A stretch of 64,000 nucleotides of DNA from Pseudo-nitzschia pungens (GCA_037355855.1 CM074758.1:7723001-7787000); one strand, 5' to 3'; positions 1 through 10,626 are shown, counted from the first letter of the stretch. A program made the numbers and translations. Notes: a model not told the origin generated them from the sequence alone.

Positions 1-897
1 AAACGAGATGCCGTTACCGGAAAATTCACCGGAGAAGAAGAGGAGGAACTCACGGAATCCCAAAAGAAACTCCTCAACATGGATCCCATCCAGGAACAAG
101 ACTATCTCCTGGACAAGGTGCTCAACGAATGGGACATTGACGCCTCGCATCCCGACGACAAGTCCGCGTTTCCGGAACCGGTCAAACTGTCGGCCCTGGC
201 GAGGCGCATCCGGGAGGACAACGCGGGAATGACCACCCTTGGCCGCAGCGTGGAATCGCAGGCCTTTCGTGGAAAGCTGGAAGACGGAGCGGATGCCTAC
301 GTGGACCGGACGGGATTCTCGAAACCCCTGAGTCCGGCCGAGTTCGGGATCTTTCGGAAGCACGCCAGGGACGAGCACAACCTGAGCATCGGTGAGGACG
401 ACATCCCGGTCGAACCCAACAACGACGATTTCGACGACGATGATTCGCTGCTGGGCGGCTACGCCGATACCGAGGAACTCAACACCCAGTGGATGTCCTC
501 GAGTGCCATGCGCTTCATGGACGATACCAAGGACGACGATCCCTTTTCGGATCTCCTCCCGAGCGATCTCAGCCCGACACTCCTGGTCAACCGCCGCAAG
601 GCCAAGCCCATTCCAAAGCACCTCCTCCACCACAACAACCTGGCATTGCTGCGCCGGTACATCACGCCGTCCGGCCAGATCATGAACCGGGTCCAGTCGC
701 GTTTGGGGGCCAAGGATCAGCGCAAGGTTGCCAAGCTCATCAAGCGGGCCCGCCACCTGGGACTCATTCCCAACTCGGGACAGTTTGTCGTGGAAGCGCA
801 CGGCAACATACACGAGGAGGACATCGACGAGGACAAGGACTGGGAGAAGGAATTGAAACGAAGAGGATTGGTGGTGACGAAAAAGAAACAGCGATAG
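1..897 (+). CDS. MRPS18: bS18-family organellar ribosomal protein, 3' part (5' end outside window)
   Basis: The frame is open from base 1 and ends at TAG 895-897, leaving 298 visible codons. A Met at base 79 is possible as a start, but the frame upstream is open and reads like protein (acidic EEEEE run), so the gene probably begins outside the window. The last ~90 residues contain the bS18 core: LLRRYITPSGQIMNR followed by a basic helix ending KRARHLGLIP, which matches the bacterial S18 pattern of LLRR-[FY]-[IV]-[ST] and KRAR. bS18 sits on the platform of the small ribosomal subunit. The long acidic N-terminal extension (DDFDDDDS near base 430) is typical of nucleus-encoded mitochondrial versions. 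Diatom plastid genomes normally encode their own rps18, so a mitochondrial location is inferred. It converges on the HSF gene. Confidence 0.82.
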   Translation, partial: KRDAVTGKFTGEEEEELTESQKKLLNMDPIQEQDYLLDKVLNEWDIDASHPDDKSAFPEPVKLSALARRIREDNAGMTTLGRSVESQAFRGKLEDGADAYVDRTGFSKPLSPAEFGIFRKHARDEHNLSIGEDDIPVEPNNDDFDDDDSLLGGYADTEELNTQWMSSSAMRFMDDTKDDDPFSDLLPSDLSPTLLVNRRKAKPIPKHLLHHNNLALLRRYITPSGQIMNRVQSRLGAKDQRKVAKLIKRARHLGLIPNSGQFVVEAHGNIHEEDIDEDKDWEKELKRRGLVVTKKKQR

Positions 898-1251
898 ATC
901 ACGGACTACAAGCAGTAAACTACGAACTATAGGAAACAATGGAATGGAAATTCTTTGCTGCGCCATGCATTATTCGTGTCTGCACTTGTTTTGCAATGAA
1001 ACGTGCCCGGAATGGCCGTTTGGTGTTTTCTATCGCTTATTTTCGTTCAGTTCCTTTTGTTTGTCCGTATACACTTACACGTAGGAAGTTCCCTATGGTC
1101 CAACGGTGTGCCGGAGAGCTCACCACACCCATGGTTCGAACTCCTTGGGCACTTTGCCTGGCTGCCGTTTCTCTCTCAGTTTATACCAACTGGTCAGTGT
1201 TTGTTAGATTGCATCGCATCGCATGGCATCGCATCGCATCGCATGCGTCGG
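898..1251. other. Gap between converging genes; CATCGC microsatellite
   Basis: This is the 3'-3' gap between the bS18 gene (+) and the HSF gene (-). It holds an imperfect GCATC/CATCGC repeat at about 1211-1245. No convincing ORF, tRNA or upstream motif is visible. Confidence 0.6.
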
Positions 1252-4200
1252 TCAGTTGGTAGCAAAGACATCTTCGAGGCAGTTCCGCAAAAGCTCCAAT
1301 TCGGATTCGGTCCGATGGTGGTTTCGGAAGCACAAGGGGGAGGGTCCGACGACCGAGTTTTCGTCGCCATCACTAGTAGCTTCCGAAGCAGCGTTAGATG
1401 TCCCGCACGAGGCAGCAACCACCTCCTTCGCCGACATCCTTCTGGAGGAACGAATGGGGGAGCTCCCGATGGAGCCGCCGTCGACAGCTTCCGCTCCAGT
1501 TTCCGGCGACGAGGCTGCGGCGACGGGGAGCGGGCAAATGGGGGAACACTCAATGGCGTCGACCATCCCGAGGCCCGCGATTCGGGTGCCCCCGTGGTTG
1601 GCGCCCGACGGTGCCCGCCGGAACAACGCCGGGCTCTCCACAGCTCTGGCGGCCCACGAGAGCATCCGCACGCCGTCGTCGTCGTTTTCGGGGGACTTGG
1701 TGGTCGTCGCGGATCCATGGATGGTACCGCGGGTCGGTAGTTTCCTTCTGTATTTGCTGCTGTACCGCGGAGACGGGGTTTTCAAAAAGTTCACCGTCAG
1801 GAGCGACTCGGGAAGCGGGCTGCCCGATTCGGACTGGGTGATGATGCACGGAGGAGACTCCTCCGCAAATTGGACAGAGCCGTGTTGCGACTCCTGTTGG
1901 GGTGGCTTGGATGCTCCCTCGGTTGCTTGGCAATGCTTCTGGTGTTGGAGATGTGGATCCGCCTTGGACTGGAGGTAGCGAGCCAGGGGTGGTGGCGACA
2001 AACCAAAGGCGTTGCTGCCATTGCCTTTGCCATTGCCTTCGGTTTGGTTGCGGTTTCGAAACGGAGAGGGGGTCTTCAAGAACGTGTCGACTGTAACGGA
2101 TGACAGAGTCGCGGCCCCGTAGTCCCTCGGTTTCTGTTTCTGTTTTTGTTTCGTTTTCTGTTTCTTTGTTTTGGCCTTTTTCTTTTTGGTCTTGTGGGAG
2201 TGCATAGTTCGTGGTTGTTTTATGTCTCGTATCATCTGATTGTAGTTGACGATCCTGTGATGACCATCGCCATCGCCATCGCCATCGCCATCGCCATTGC
2301 TGTTCCTCTTTTTCCTCGTTCTGTTCACGGAACGGTGAGTTAGTTCATCGTTCCCATCCTTGCCTTTCGTAGTCCCATCATTTTCTAGGTCGGTGAGGGC
2401 TGGTTTCGCAACGCCGAAATCGTTGGTAACAAGTGCAGCGTCCCGGGAAGAGTCTTTGGACATTGCGTCGGTTGGGTTTGTTGAGAATACTGGCGGACGC
2501 TCCAAAGATTCGGTTCCCTTTTCGTGGTTCCGTCTTTGGCGTTTGGGTTTGGGGTTCGGTTTCCATTCTTCATCGGCATTCCTTCGTCTCGATTTCCGTG
2601 GTTTCCGCGGCCTGGAATTGGAATCGGACTTCCGCTGTCTTGGGTTTGCATACTTTGGAGTCTTTTGTTCGTGCTCTCGCTGTTTTTCCTTGAGTTCCCT
2701 CTTGTGCTTTCCGGGCAGGTAGGGAAGGCGGATCGGAAGGTTCCAGAAGGGATCGGGCATGTCCCGATAAAACTCGGTGTGGCGGTAGGATTTGAAGGAC
2801 GGACAGCATCTCTTTGGGTTAAGAGAAGCATTCTTCCGTGGGTGGAAAGCGTAGGGGTTACTGCTGCCGCTAACGCTGCTGCTGTTGTACGGAAGATCCT
2901 GGACAAAGCCGTAATTGTTGAGCTGCCGAGAAAAGGAGAGCCAATTCGAATCTGTGTTTTGCCCCATTCCACGAGAATGGAACAAGTAGAATAGTATGGA
3001 ATAAAATGGAATGGAACGAAAGAGAATAAGTGAGTGAGTAAGTGACTGCATACGTGTAGCTGAAATGGATCGTCGTCGAGGGCTCAATCTCAATCCAATC
3101 CCAATCCAAATGAATCGCAAACTAAACAGTCTATCCACAATTATCTACAACAGAATAGAATAGAATAGAACAGAACAGAACAGATCACAACCAACCCAAC
3201 AACCCAACAATGTGATACAGGACAAGACGTACGCCGGAAGAACCGTTTGAGAATGGCTTTGAGCGTCGGGTGCTTGGAATCGAGAACAACGGAGCACCCA
3301 TCCCCGGACCAGCGACACACGAACGGATGCTCGAAGGAGGACCAGTGAACCATGTCCCACAGTTTGACGGGAAAGGGCTGTTTGCTGTTGCTGTTGCTGT
3401 TGTAGTTGCCGTCGTGGGGAATGCTGTCCTTGGCACTTTTGCTGTTGCTATCGCTGCTGCTGCAGTCATCATAAGCTTCCGTGTCAGTCACAACCCGAAG
3501 GGACCGGATTCTCGCTACCCATGCACCGCGGGAGCTAGTCTGGCACGAGGCAGAATCCGTGGTACAATCTTTCCCACCGAGATCCAGAACCGCCAGGGTT
3601 GTCAACGGCAGCGTTTTCGGCGTTGGTTTCATCATCATCAGTCGGTGGATGGGAGGCTGCCGTGAAAGGGTGGCGGTTTCGGGGCAAGTCTTCGTGGCGG
3701 TATTCGTGACGGTGTTGCTGCCAGTGGCACCAGTGGCACCAGTGGCAGTGGCAGTGGCAGTGACGGGGGAGTCGTTCTGGGTGCTGGAGTTGGTGTTAGT
3801 GCACACCTGCGCGACGGTGACTCGGGCCGGAAGATCCTGTCGATGGGGAGTCACTTTGATGGCATCCTCGCCAGCTGCGATGGATGGTGGCTGGTTGTGG
3901 TTTTGCACAGCAGTGGCGTTGGCATTGGCGTTGGCAGTGTCGTTGGCAGTGGCGTTGACATAGGCGTTGGCATTGGCGTTGACATTGGCGGGGTCAATGG
4001 TGGCACAACGCTGAGCACTCGTCTCGACAATTGCATTGGTGGATTGCAGCTCCGGTGATCCGAATCGCGGTGGGACGACCGCATCCTTCTCGCTCGGAAT
4101 CGACCGAAGCGGGGTAATGACGGAATGTTCGGTCGCTGCTGCTACTGCTGCTGCTGCTGCACGAGGGGAAGAGGACGAGCAAGAAGAAGCCATCCTTGCA

Positions 4201-4766
4201 TTGTGAGCACTGCTGGTTGTGGTTGTGGTTGCGGTTGTGCCATTGGTGTTGCGAGAAGTACGGGCTATGTACCCCGTGACCGCCATGGCCGTCAACCCGG
4301 TGACCACCGTCGTCGCTGTCGGTGTCGGTATCGTCGAGGAAGAAAAAGAGCATGCATTGGATCCGGGAGGACAAGTCGCGGTGGGAAGGGCGCGCATGCG
4401 CATGCCATCGCTACGAACCCGGACGGGGGGTGGAGGTAGCATCCCTTCGCTGGAGTCGGATGACGACGACGAAGAAGAAGGAGATGACGACGACGACGAA
4501 AAAGAAGAAGAAGGGAGGCGAGGAGGTCTTGGAGTTGTGGTCGGAGTCTCAGATGCAGAAGCAGAAGCAGATGCGGAAGCAGTTGCTGATGCAGATGCAA
4601 TCGTTGCCCCGGGCGGCGGAAGAATCTGGCTCTGTTGTTGCTGCTGCTGCTGTTGTTGTTGTTGTTGTTGATGATGATGATCATCATGTTTTTCTTGCTG
4701 CGGCTGCTGCTGTTGGGATTGGGGTTTTGGACGGTGGTCCTGGTGCTCGGAAGCGGAAGGAGCCAT
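1252..4766 (-). CDS. HSF: Heat shock transcription factor family protein, large, two exons
   Basis: Exons are 4766-3233 and 2951-1252, with intron 3232-2952 (GTACGT...CACAG). The spliced frame gives 1077 aa. The splice joins two halves of an HSF DNA-binding domain at about residues 462-560: FPVKLWDMVHWSSFEHPFVC...LKAILKRFFR | HSNWLSFSRQLNNYGF, the latter being the recognition helix region. This join is what fixes the splice sites. HSFs bind nGAAn repeats and diatom genomes carry many of them. The domain is internal here: about 460 residues precede it, rich in poly-Gln, poly-Ser, Ala and Thr. The C-terminal half is basic, then low complexity, with a GDGDGD run encoded by a CATCGC repeat at about 2260-2295. 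No clear heptad oligomerisation region was identified by eye. The start Met at 4766 is the first in frame. Target genes cannot be inferred. Confidence 0.85.
2258..2297. repeat. Coding CATCGC hexamer repeat in HSF
   Basis: About six copies of (CATCGC) encode alternating Asp-Gly on the minus strand within HSF exon 2. This is a length-variable microsatellite that stays in frame. Confidence 0.8.
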
Positions 4767-6030
4767 GGTCGAGACGGCGTTGAACTCAACTCTCTCTCAA
4801 ACTAAAAAAGAAAAAGAAGCAAACCAAAATACGGGTTAGGTGTGCAGTTCGTATTGAAATTTTCGCTCCGGAACTTCATCGGCGATCGATGGATCCGGTT
4901 CGAGAAGCACAAAAACGGAACGAAGGAAGGAAAAGTGAGAGAAGCGCTGCCACACGGTGCGCTCGGGCATGGCACGGAGCAATCCGCGATTGAGTACGAA
5001 TGCAGTAGAGTAATATAGAATAGTACACTACGATATCCTTCTGGCAACACCGGGCGCGCACACTACCAAATGGATCGTGCCGGCAGGAAGGAATCGTCGC
5101 ATTGGTGGTGTGTCGAGAGTAATTTACTGCATTTCCGTATTGCAACGGCATTCGTTGTTCTTTCCCGAGAGACCAAAAGCACTTGCCTCTGTTGCGGGGA
5201 AGTGGGATGGATCCAAGATTCATTCATTCGCTCCCTGTGGCACTGTACGGTACACGCACGCATGCTTACATACACACTTTTGTTAAGCCCGCTGCTGGTT
5301 GCAACAATCGTGCTTGGGTGGGCCATTCCTCGTTCGGAGCGGGCAAAGTTGTTGGAGATTGCCGTACGTACGTTGGTTGCGGTATCGCGTGTTCGTGCAC
5401 GAGTAGACGAGGTAATGCGAAACGAACGAATTGTTCGGAACAGATTGAGAAAAAAATAAAATACTACGAAGTAAGGTTTAAGGTTACGTTGTAATGAGGT
5501 GATCGGTCACACTTCCATTGATTGAATATTACTCACGCGTAAAGGTAAATTACGTACACGTAAACTACCGCAGGAATTGTTATCAATCTTCAACAATCTA
5601 TTCGTGACCGATGGTTCTACCCTACCGGTACGAGTAAGGTTTACTGGTACATAAGGTTACTCACTACGGAACGGGAATCGTATGTTGAACAGTACATTAT
5701 GTAATTCTGAGTACTCGTACGTACAGGATGGAATACGAAGTGTACGACGTACGGTACAAAAAATATCCATACTGAGTACAGAACCAGTAGAATTACGACG
5801 AGTACGAACTGGGCAATTATCACACGGAGCTATCAATCGTGGATCCGTTGCATCGGGGAACAACTTTGTTAAAAAAAATACAGTAATTGGTGTTTTACTT
5901 GATTGATTATGATGATGAATGCTGAGATGGATGATCTGTGTTTGTACTCCTAGGGTTGCGAATTTCTAGAAGAAGATTCCCATAGATGCGGCACTGTACT
6001 CACCGGGAACAACGTCGTTTGGATAGAGGA
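4767..6030. other. Intergenic region upstream of HSF
   Basis: About 1.26 kb lie between the HSF start and the Tc1-like element. Small ORFs here have no recognisable content. The part next to 4766 is presumably HSF leader (CT-rich on the minus strand). The distal part, 5470-5670, contains a cluster of TAAGGTT motifs listed separately. Confidence 0.55.
5466..5670. promoter_or_regulatory. Cluster of TAAGGTT(T/A)AC motifs upstream of HSF
   Basis: The cluster contains TACGAAGTAAGGTTTAAGG (5465 on), ACCGGTACGAGTAAGGTTTA (5624 on) and ATAAGGTTACTCACTACGG (5651 on). These are instances of a motif that recurs upstream of other genes in this window. Function is inferred only from position; it could instead be a dispersed repeat. 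Confidence 0.4.
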
Positions 6031-6407
6031 TACTACGGAATTCCTATCAGCCGTCCCCCCTCCGGTTTTTTAAGAAGAAAAAAAAGCTTTTTTGTGTCGA
6101 CGTAAACTTCGAAAAACTCTGTAGTACAAATTTCTACCTGATTTAGTGTAGGCTCCAGTCTTCTTCTTTTTTGACACCAACACACCACTTCTTCTCAATT
6201 CAACCCGGACCATGGTGGTTGCCCAAATCCTGTTGCAACAGCTCCTTTGAACCCATTTTTCTTGTCCAGAGCAAACCTTGCATCATTCTGAGGTCTAGGG
6301 CCTTTTTTCGCTGGAAAATCCACGGCGGAAAGCAATTTTTCGAACTGTTTCTGATTTCGACCGACAACGACGGGAATTCAACAATCCGACGATCCGACGA
6401 TTCCACC

Positions 6408-7304
6408 ATGGTGAATGGCAATCCCCTGAAGAGCAACACAGTCCGGCCTATAAGAATGAGGCACACTGGTAACAAGATGAAGGAAGGGATCCGAGGATAT
6501 CCTATGTTTTTGCTTGCCGTATATCGAAAGATCTACCCAAAGGCAACCCGATACCAGTGTATCGCGTTCCTCTGGAGATCCTACAGCAGATACTTACCTG
6601 TCCCTCGCGTCTATTCTTTGAAGGATATCACAGAAGCAGAGCATTCAATCGGATTCAACAGGAAGAAGGGCTCTACAACAGCAAATCAAGCCTTGACTTT
6701 TCGAAATCGATACAAGCGATTCCGGTACTGGACAATGAATTATCCGCATGGAATTGCGGACATTCGAAGGGACGATATGATTGATGTGGATGAAGCAGGG
6801 ATTAAACTAGAAAATGCCAACCGCCGAATGGGCAAAGCGTCAATTTGTGGGAGAGTACGCCAGAGAGGTAACTATGGCCATGGTGTAAATCATACACTCA
6901 AGATGGCAATCAGCGGGGATCCCGAGGGACGCCGCTGGGTTAGATTTGATACAACAGGGACCGACGCTATCTCTTTTGCTGCGTTTATCGAGAGCATCCT
7001 CGAATCCTTGCCACAAGGGACGCCAGGGAATAGGAAGTGCTTTATTATGGACAATTTGCTGGCTCACCACAATCCACTGGCGCTGGGTGCAATTCTAGCG
7101 GCGGGGCACCGATTTGTGTTTCGTGCCCCATATTATCCAGTGGATGGACCAATTGAGTATGTCTTCAATACCATTGAGATGGCGTTGAGCTACAAGATGT
7201 ACGATATCTCCAACCCAGCTGAACTGAGCCAGCAGCTGTACGCAATTATTCGCGGAATCCCTGAGTTCGTAAACTACTTTGCGAACGTCGGATATATGAA
7301 CTGA
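6408..7304 (+). CDS. Tc1-like transposase (DD34E)
   Basis: The protein is 298 aa from ATG 6408, which has a strong context (CCACCATGG). The frame is open back to 6171, but that part looks non-coding. The N-terminal ~120 residues are basic and should include the helix-turn-helix that binds the terminal repeats. The catalytic domain is clear: MIDVDEAG (first Asp), KCFIMDNLLAHHNP (second Asp), then 34 residues to the Glu in VDGPIEYVFNTIE. All three acidic residues are present and the frame is unbroken, so it could be active. It belongs to the DDE superfamily near IS630/Tc1. It is the only gene in the 6033-7764 element, with about 430 bp of non-coding DNA after the stop. Confidence 0.85.
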   Translation: MVNGNPLKSNTVRPIRMRHTGNKMKEGIRGYPMFLLAVYRKIYPKATRYQCIAFLWRSYSRYLPVPRVYSLKDITEAEHSIGFNRKKGSTTANQALTFRNRYKRFRYWTMNYPHGIADIRRDDMIDVDEAGIKLENANRRMGKASICGRVRQRGNYGHGVNHTLKMAISGDPEGRRWVRFDTTGTDAISFAAFIESILESLPQGTPGNRKCFIMDNLLAHHNPLALGAILAAGHRFVFRAPYYPVDGPIEYVFNTIEMALSYKMYDISNPAELSQQLYAIIRGIPEFVNYFANVGYMN

Positions 7305-7633
7305 GTGTATTGTCGAGTCTCCACCGGACGATTGTCGCGTCTCCACCATGTTCGATTGTCGATTTTGGTTGTATTTCTTAGTGGTAGTTTAGTGGGGGAT
7401 TTGCTTTTGCAGAGTTGCAAAAATAGAAATAATGAATTAGTGTTTGCTGCTGTTTGTTCCACCAGTTTGCTCCAGTTTATTTGTAATAGGTTTTCGATTG
7501 TACCCAATAGCGCCGGCTGTCGATCACTCCCACGTCTTAAGTATCGAACACTTGTGGGAATCGATTATATCCTCCATCTCCATTGGTGGATATCGAACAT
7601 AGGTACAATAGAAAACCTTGGACGTCCAGATGG

Positions 7634-7732
7634 TGGGATTGAAGTCGACCGGCGCCGCAAAGTATAGAAGAACTCCTGGGATTGAAGTCGACCCGGCGCC
7701 GCAAACTATAGAAGAACTGATGGGATTGAAAC
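7634..7732. repeat. Tandem 43-44 bp repeat, 2.3 copies, inside the Tc1-like element
   Basis: Copies are 7634-7676 and 7677-7720, each starting TGGGATTGAAGTCGACC and ending TATAGAAGAACT, plus a partial third at 7721-7732. They lie just inside the right terminal repeat. Subterminal repeats are often transposase-binding sites, but that role is inference here. Confidence 0.85.
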
Positions 7733-7766
7733 TGGAGGGGGGACAGCTGATAGGAATTCCGTAGTA

Positions 7767-8549
7767 GTGCACAGTACACAATATCATACAGCACTAGTAG
7801 TTCTATACGTCCAAAACAAAACAACCCGTGCAGACGCAGTGACATCCTATATCCTATCTAGTAGCAGTACAGCGGGGGCTGGTGTTTGCGGGAGTCCGCG
7901 GAACGTTGCGGCATTGCCGGTGACGGAGGCGGACGGGGTGCGGCACCGCATGCCAACCACTCCTTCCATCCCTTCGTTCCTTCCGTTCGTTTCGTTTCCG
8001 AGTCGTTCGTTCGTTCGTTCGTTCGCTCGCTCGCTCGGAGTTGTGGGTCGGCATTTCGACGGCATGGGCGGGCGGTCCTTCGGTGTTGGGAAACCTCCAC
8101 CGGGGTGGTGCACGAAACCTTTGTTGTTGTTGAAGAGGAACACCATCCCAATCCTAAAACATCGGCAGCAAAGATCGGCAAAGATCCTGATGCATGCCGG
8201 TGACAACACCGTGAATGCAACAACCTTTGGTTTCCGAGTCTCAACAACAAAAGGCCACGGTCGGTGCAACGATCATGTAGCGCAGTAGTCTAGAACGATA
8301 GATTGTAGGTTGTGTTGTTTTTGTTATTGTCATTGTTATTGTTATTGTTATTGTATATCGAGGATTTATCACACGCTGAAACCGGGAGGAGTTATTCAAC
8401 ACTGAAACACAGATAACTCGCAATCCGCAGTTTTTCTGCCTGTATTCCATCATTCTATAGTATTCGCACCAGATCCGTTTTCGTTTGCCTACTGTGGGTC
8501 GGTTCGATTCCGCTCGGCTCGACTCGGTTCGGCTCGGCTCGCTGCGTTG
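7767..8549. other. Intergenic region with CGTT and GTTATT simple repeats
   Basis: About 780 bp separate the Tc1-like element from the stop of the alpha/beta hydrolase. Visible content is a (CGTT)n/(CGCT)n run near 8008-8036, a TTATTG run near 8325-8352 and a GGCTCG-rich run near 8512-8542. ORFs of up to 140 codons are low in complexity and overlap in several frames, so I do not call a gene. Confidence 0.55.
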
Positions 8550-9854
8550 TTACGCTCCGTGCACCCGCTCCAGGAATTCCAGAATGAACGGATTGACCAG
8601 CTCGGGGGCCTCGTCGTGGGGGCAGTGCCCGATCCCTTCCAGCGGCAGGACCCTTTCCACGCACTCCTTCGAAACGAGGGCGTCCACCCGCGCCGGGGGC
8701 GTCCACGGATCGGCATTCCCGTAGGTCACCCACACCGGCTTTGTCGGGCTGCCACCGCTACCACCAATCCTGCCAATGGCCTCCAGCTGCTGCTCCGGGA
8801 GGGGCCCGGCGCTGTACGACAGCGTGTCAAAGACCACGTTGCTGGCCCCCTCCAGCAGGAGCGGATCGAGCAAGACGTCGACCAGCGTGTCGTCGATGGC
8901 CGACGTGACCTTGTAGGGCTCCTTGAGGATCTCCCGGACCGTGTCGGGCTTGGCCAGCGCGTCGAAGACGCCCCGGCCCCTCTCGCGGAGCGTCTTTTGG
9001 ATGGTTCGGACCACCGGCATGCTCAGCTCCGGGAGGGGAATCTCGGCGCTGTGGAGCTCCCGAAAGTTGGGCGTCACGACGCAGACGCCCGTGTACAGGT
9101 CGGGCTCGTCGATGACGGCCTGCAGGGCGCTGATGGTCCCGATCGAGTTGCTCACCAGCGTGATGGGCGATCGCCTCTGCTTTCCGGGAAGAAACGAGGC
9201 CAGGCCGCCAAAGCCCCCGGATTTTCCAATGACGTCGCGGGAAAAATCCCGCAAGAGGTCGCTCCAGGTGTAGAAATTGTAGGGCGATCGGATCGGGTGC
9301 CGCAGCTCGATGTCCCGGACGCGGGTCCGCTTGCCGTTGGGGGTTCCCAGGGCGACGCCTCTCAGAATGCTGTTGCTGTCGTTGCTGTTGTTGTTTTCGG
9401 TTTCGTCGCCGAATCGGCGCTCTCCGTCGACCGCCCTTGCCTCGGGGGAATCAAAGGGCGGCTTGCTGCTGTAACCGTAGCCCCACAGATCGATGGCGTA
9501 CGTGTTGTATCCCTCCGCCGCCAGTCCCTCGATGGTCTTTCTCCAGTGGTCGCTGTTGACGAACAATCCGTGCACCAGCAGGACCGGCTTTCCGTCGAGG
9601 GGTCCCGCGCGCTGGTACCGGATCTGCTGGCCCTCCTTCCACCGGTACAACTCGTTGGGCAGGTTGGTGGCGGGAGAAATCTGCGGGGGAACCGGGGGCG
9701 TGTAGCCACCGGTGCCGCCGATGGTTTTGGCTTTGGCTTTGGCGTTGCTCGTCGATCTCGGTGTCGTTTGCAGGGCGGTCGTCGTCCGAAGGACCTCCGG
9801 AACCAGGAGGGTGCAAAGCACGGCGCAAAGGGGAAGAGCCGATGATGGCCTCAT
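8550..9854 (-). CDS. Alpha/beta-fold hydrolase, pheophytinase-like subfamily
   Basis: Single exon, 434 aa. The alpha/beta hydrolase landmarks appear in order: oxyanion-loop LVHGL (93-97), IDLWGYGYSSKP (about 121-132), the nucleophile elbow VSNSIGT with Ser237, GNADPWTP with Asp382, and GIGHCPHDEAPE with His410. The pattern of IRYQRAGP, W-R-K-TI and GYGYSSKP resembles the plastid/cyanobacterial family that includes pheophytinase, but chlorophyll dephytylation is not shown. The elbow reads S-N-S-I-G instead of G-x-S-x-G. A hydrophobic N-terminus (about residues 7-20) may be a signal or transit peptide; no clear Phe-type plastid motif is seen. A Ser/Asn-rich insertion (about 140-165) is loop-like. 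It is divergent from the carrier gene. Confidence 0.8.
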   Translation of the reverse strand: MRPSSALPLCAVLCTLLVPEVLRTTTALQTTPRSTSNAKAKAKTIGGTGGYTPPVPPQISPATNLPNELYRWKEGQQIRYQRAGPLDGKPVLLVHGLFVNSDHWRKTIEGLAAEGYNTYAIDLWGYGYSSKPPFDSPEARAVDGERRFGDETENNNSNDSNSILRGVALGTPNGKRTRVRDIELRHPIRSPYNFYTWSDLLRDFSRDVIGKSGGFGGLASFLPGKQRRSPITLVSNSIGTISALQAVIDEPDLYTGVCVVTPNFRELHSAEIPLPELSMPVVRTIQKTLRERGRGVFDALAKPDTVREILKEPYKVTSAIDDTLVDVLLDPLLLEGASNVVFDTLSYSAGPLPEQQLEAIGRIGGSGGSPTKPVWVTYGNADPWTPPARVDALVSKECVERVLPLEGIGHCPHDEAPELVNPFILEFLERVHGA

Positions 9855-10626
9855 TCTTGTCGTTCGTCTCTGCTGTGTGACGCTGCCGATGAAGGGAAAC
9901 GATGGAACCGCGAATCCTTTTCGGAAAGAATCGAAGCAATGTGGGTAGCACTAAGGTGTAATGGTGGTGAAAAAGAGTACGAGTAGACAACGAAGTGCAA
10001 ACCAGTCTCTCAAGTGCGGGTCGACGTCTCTCTTTCGACTTTCGATCTGAGGTTTTCGGTTCGGTGTTGTCTTCGTCTGATTTGACCGCGATTGATTCGA
10101 TCGAGACACGTCATGTTGCGTTGGTGTTTTCCATTGCAATGGTGGGCACTATTCGTACCTATAGTACGTTTACTCGTATGGTACTACCGTAGGGACTTTG
10201 GACTTGGACATAACATACGTATCATACATACTCTATGTGAGTACCGAAACAAAAAGGAGGAAAAGGAGCGCGCGGGTTGCGTTGTGGAAGCCGAACAAAC
10301 CTTTTTTTGATTGAAAAACAAAAATCCAATTCGGGACGATGATGCCGCCGTATTTATGTATTTATTGTTCGTTGTCGTCTTCGTCCCACCTTCATCAATC
10401 AAAAAATAACTGTACCGTCCGTAAGGTTAGTGTGGAGTGCCATCTGTTTTCACATCGATAGGAACGAGTGAAAACAAACTGCTATTGGATATATCACCGT
10501 GCAAGAAACGTGGCGATCGACGATTCCAGCACCAACCAACACACTCCATCGGCAGGCGCACAGAACCGAACGGAACAGAACGGCACGGCACGGGACGCAA
10601 TCGCCGTCCGCACCATCCGCTCCGCC
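9855..10626. other. Shared upstream region of the hydrolase and carrier genes
   Basis: This 772-bp divergent region should contain both promoters. It holds GTACTCGTAC-type short palindromes near 10150-10200 and one CGTAAGGTTAGTG motif at 10420-10432. No gene is visible. Confidence 0.5.

Larger units (their letters stand above)
6031..7766 (+). mobile_element. Complete Tc1-like DNA transposon with TA target duplication
   Basis: Terminal inverted repeats are 6033-6063 and 7734-7764, flanked by TA at 6031-6032 and 7765-7766. The left end begins CTACGGAATTCCTATCAG and continues into GTCCCCCCTCC. The right end is its reverse complement with one mismatch over 31 bp. The element is 1732 bp and encodes one DD34E transposase. 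TA duplication, terminal repeats and a DD34E domain together define the Tc1 branch of Tc1/mariner (cut-and-paste). Near-identical ends suggest fairly recent insertion. It lies between HSF and the alpha/beta hydrolase and interrupts no visible gene. Confidence 0.9.

Noticed and set aside
1085..1155. tRNA-like pattern (TGGTCCAACGG and GGTTCGAACTCC)
   Set aside because: The sequence resembles A and B boxes, but the T arm does not pair (CCATG against CTCCT) and no acceptor stem forms.
1194..1978. Long overlapping ORFs opposite and beside HSF exon 2
   Set aside because: They are GC-rich shadow frames of the HSF coding sequence without recognisable domains.
4802..5494. ORFs of 80-130 codons upstream of HSF on both strands
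   Set aside because: No recognisable motifs or targeting signals are seen; they probably lie in leader and intergenic sequence.
7847..8269. 140-codon minus-strand ORF next to the Tc1-like element
   Set aside because: It is driven by CGTT repeats (NERTNER-type runs), several frames are equally open, and no domain is visible.
8495..8545. GGTTCGATTCC resembling a tRNA B box
   Set aside because: It lies within a GGCTCG/GGTTCG simple repeat and the flanking bases cannot form a T stem.
8547..9845. 432-codon plus-strand ORF opposite the alpha/beta hydrolase
   Set aside because: It mirrors the GC-rich hydrolase gene and has no domain of its own.
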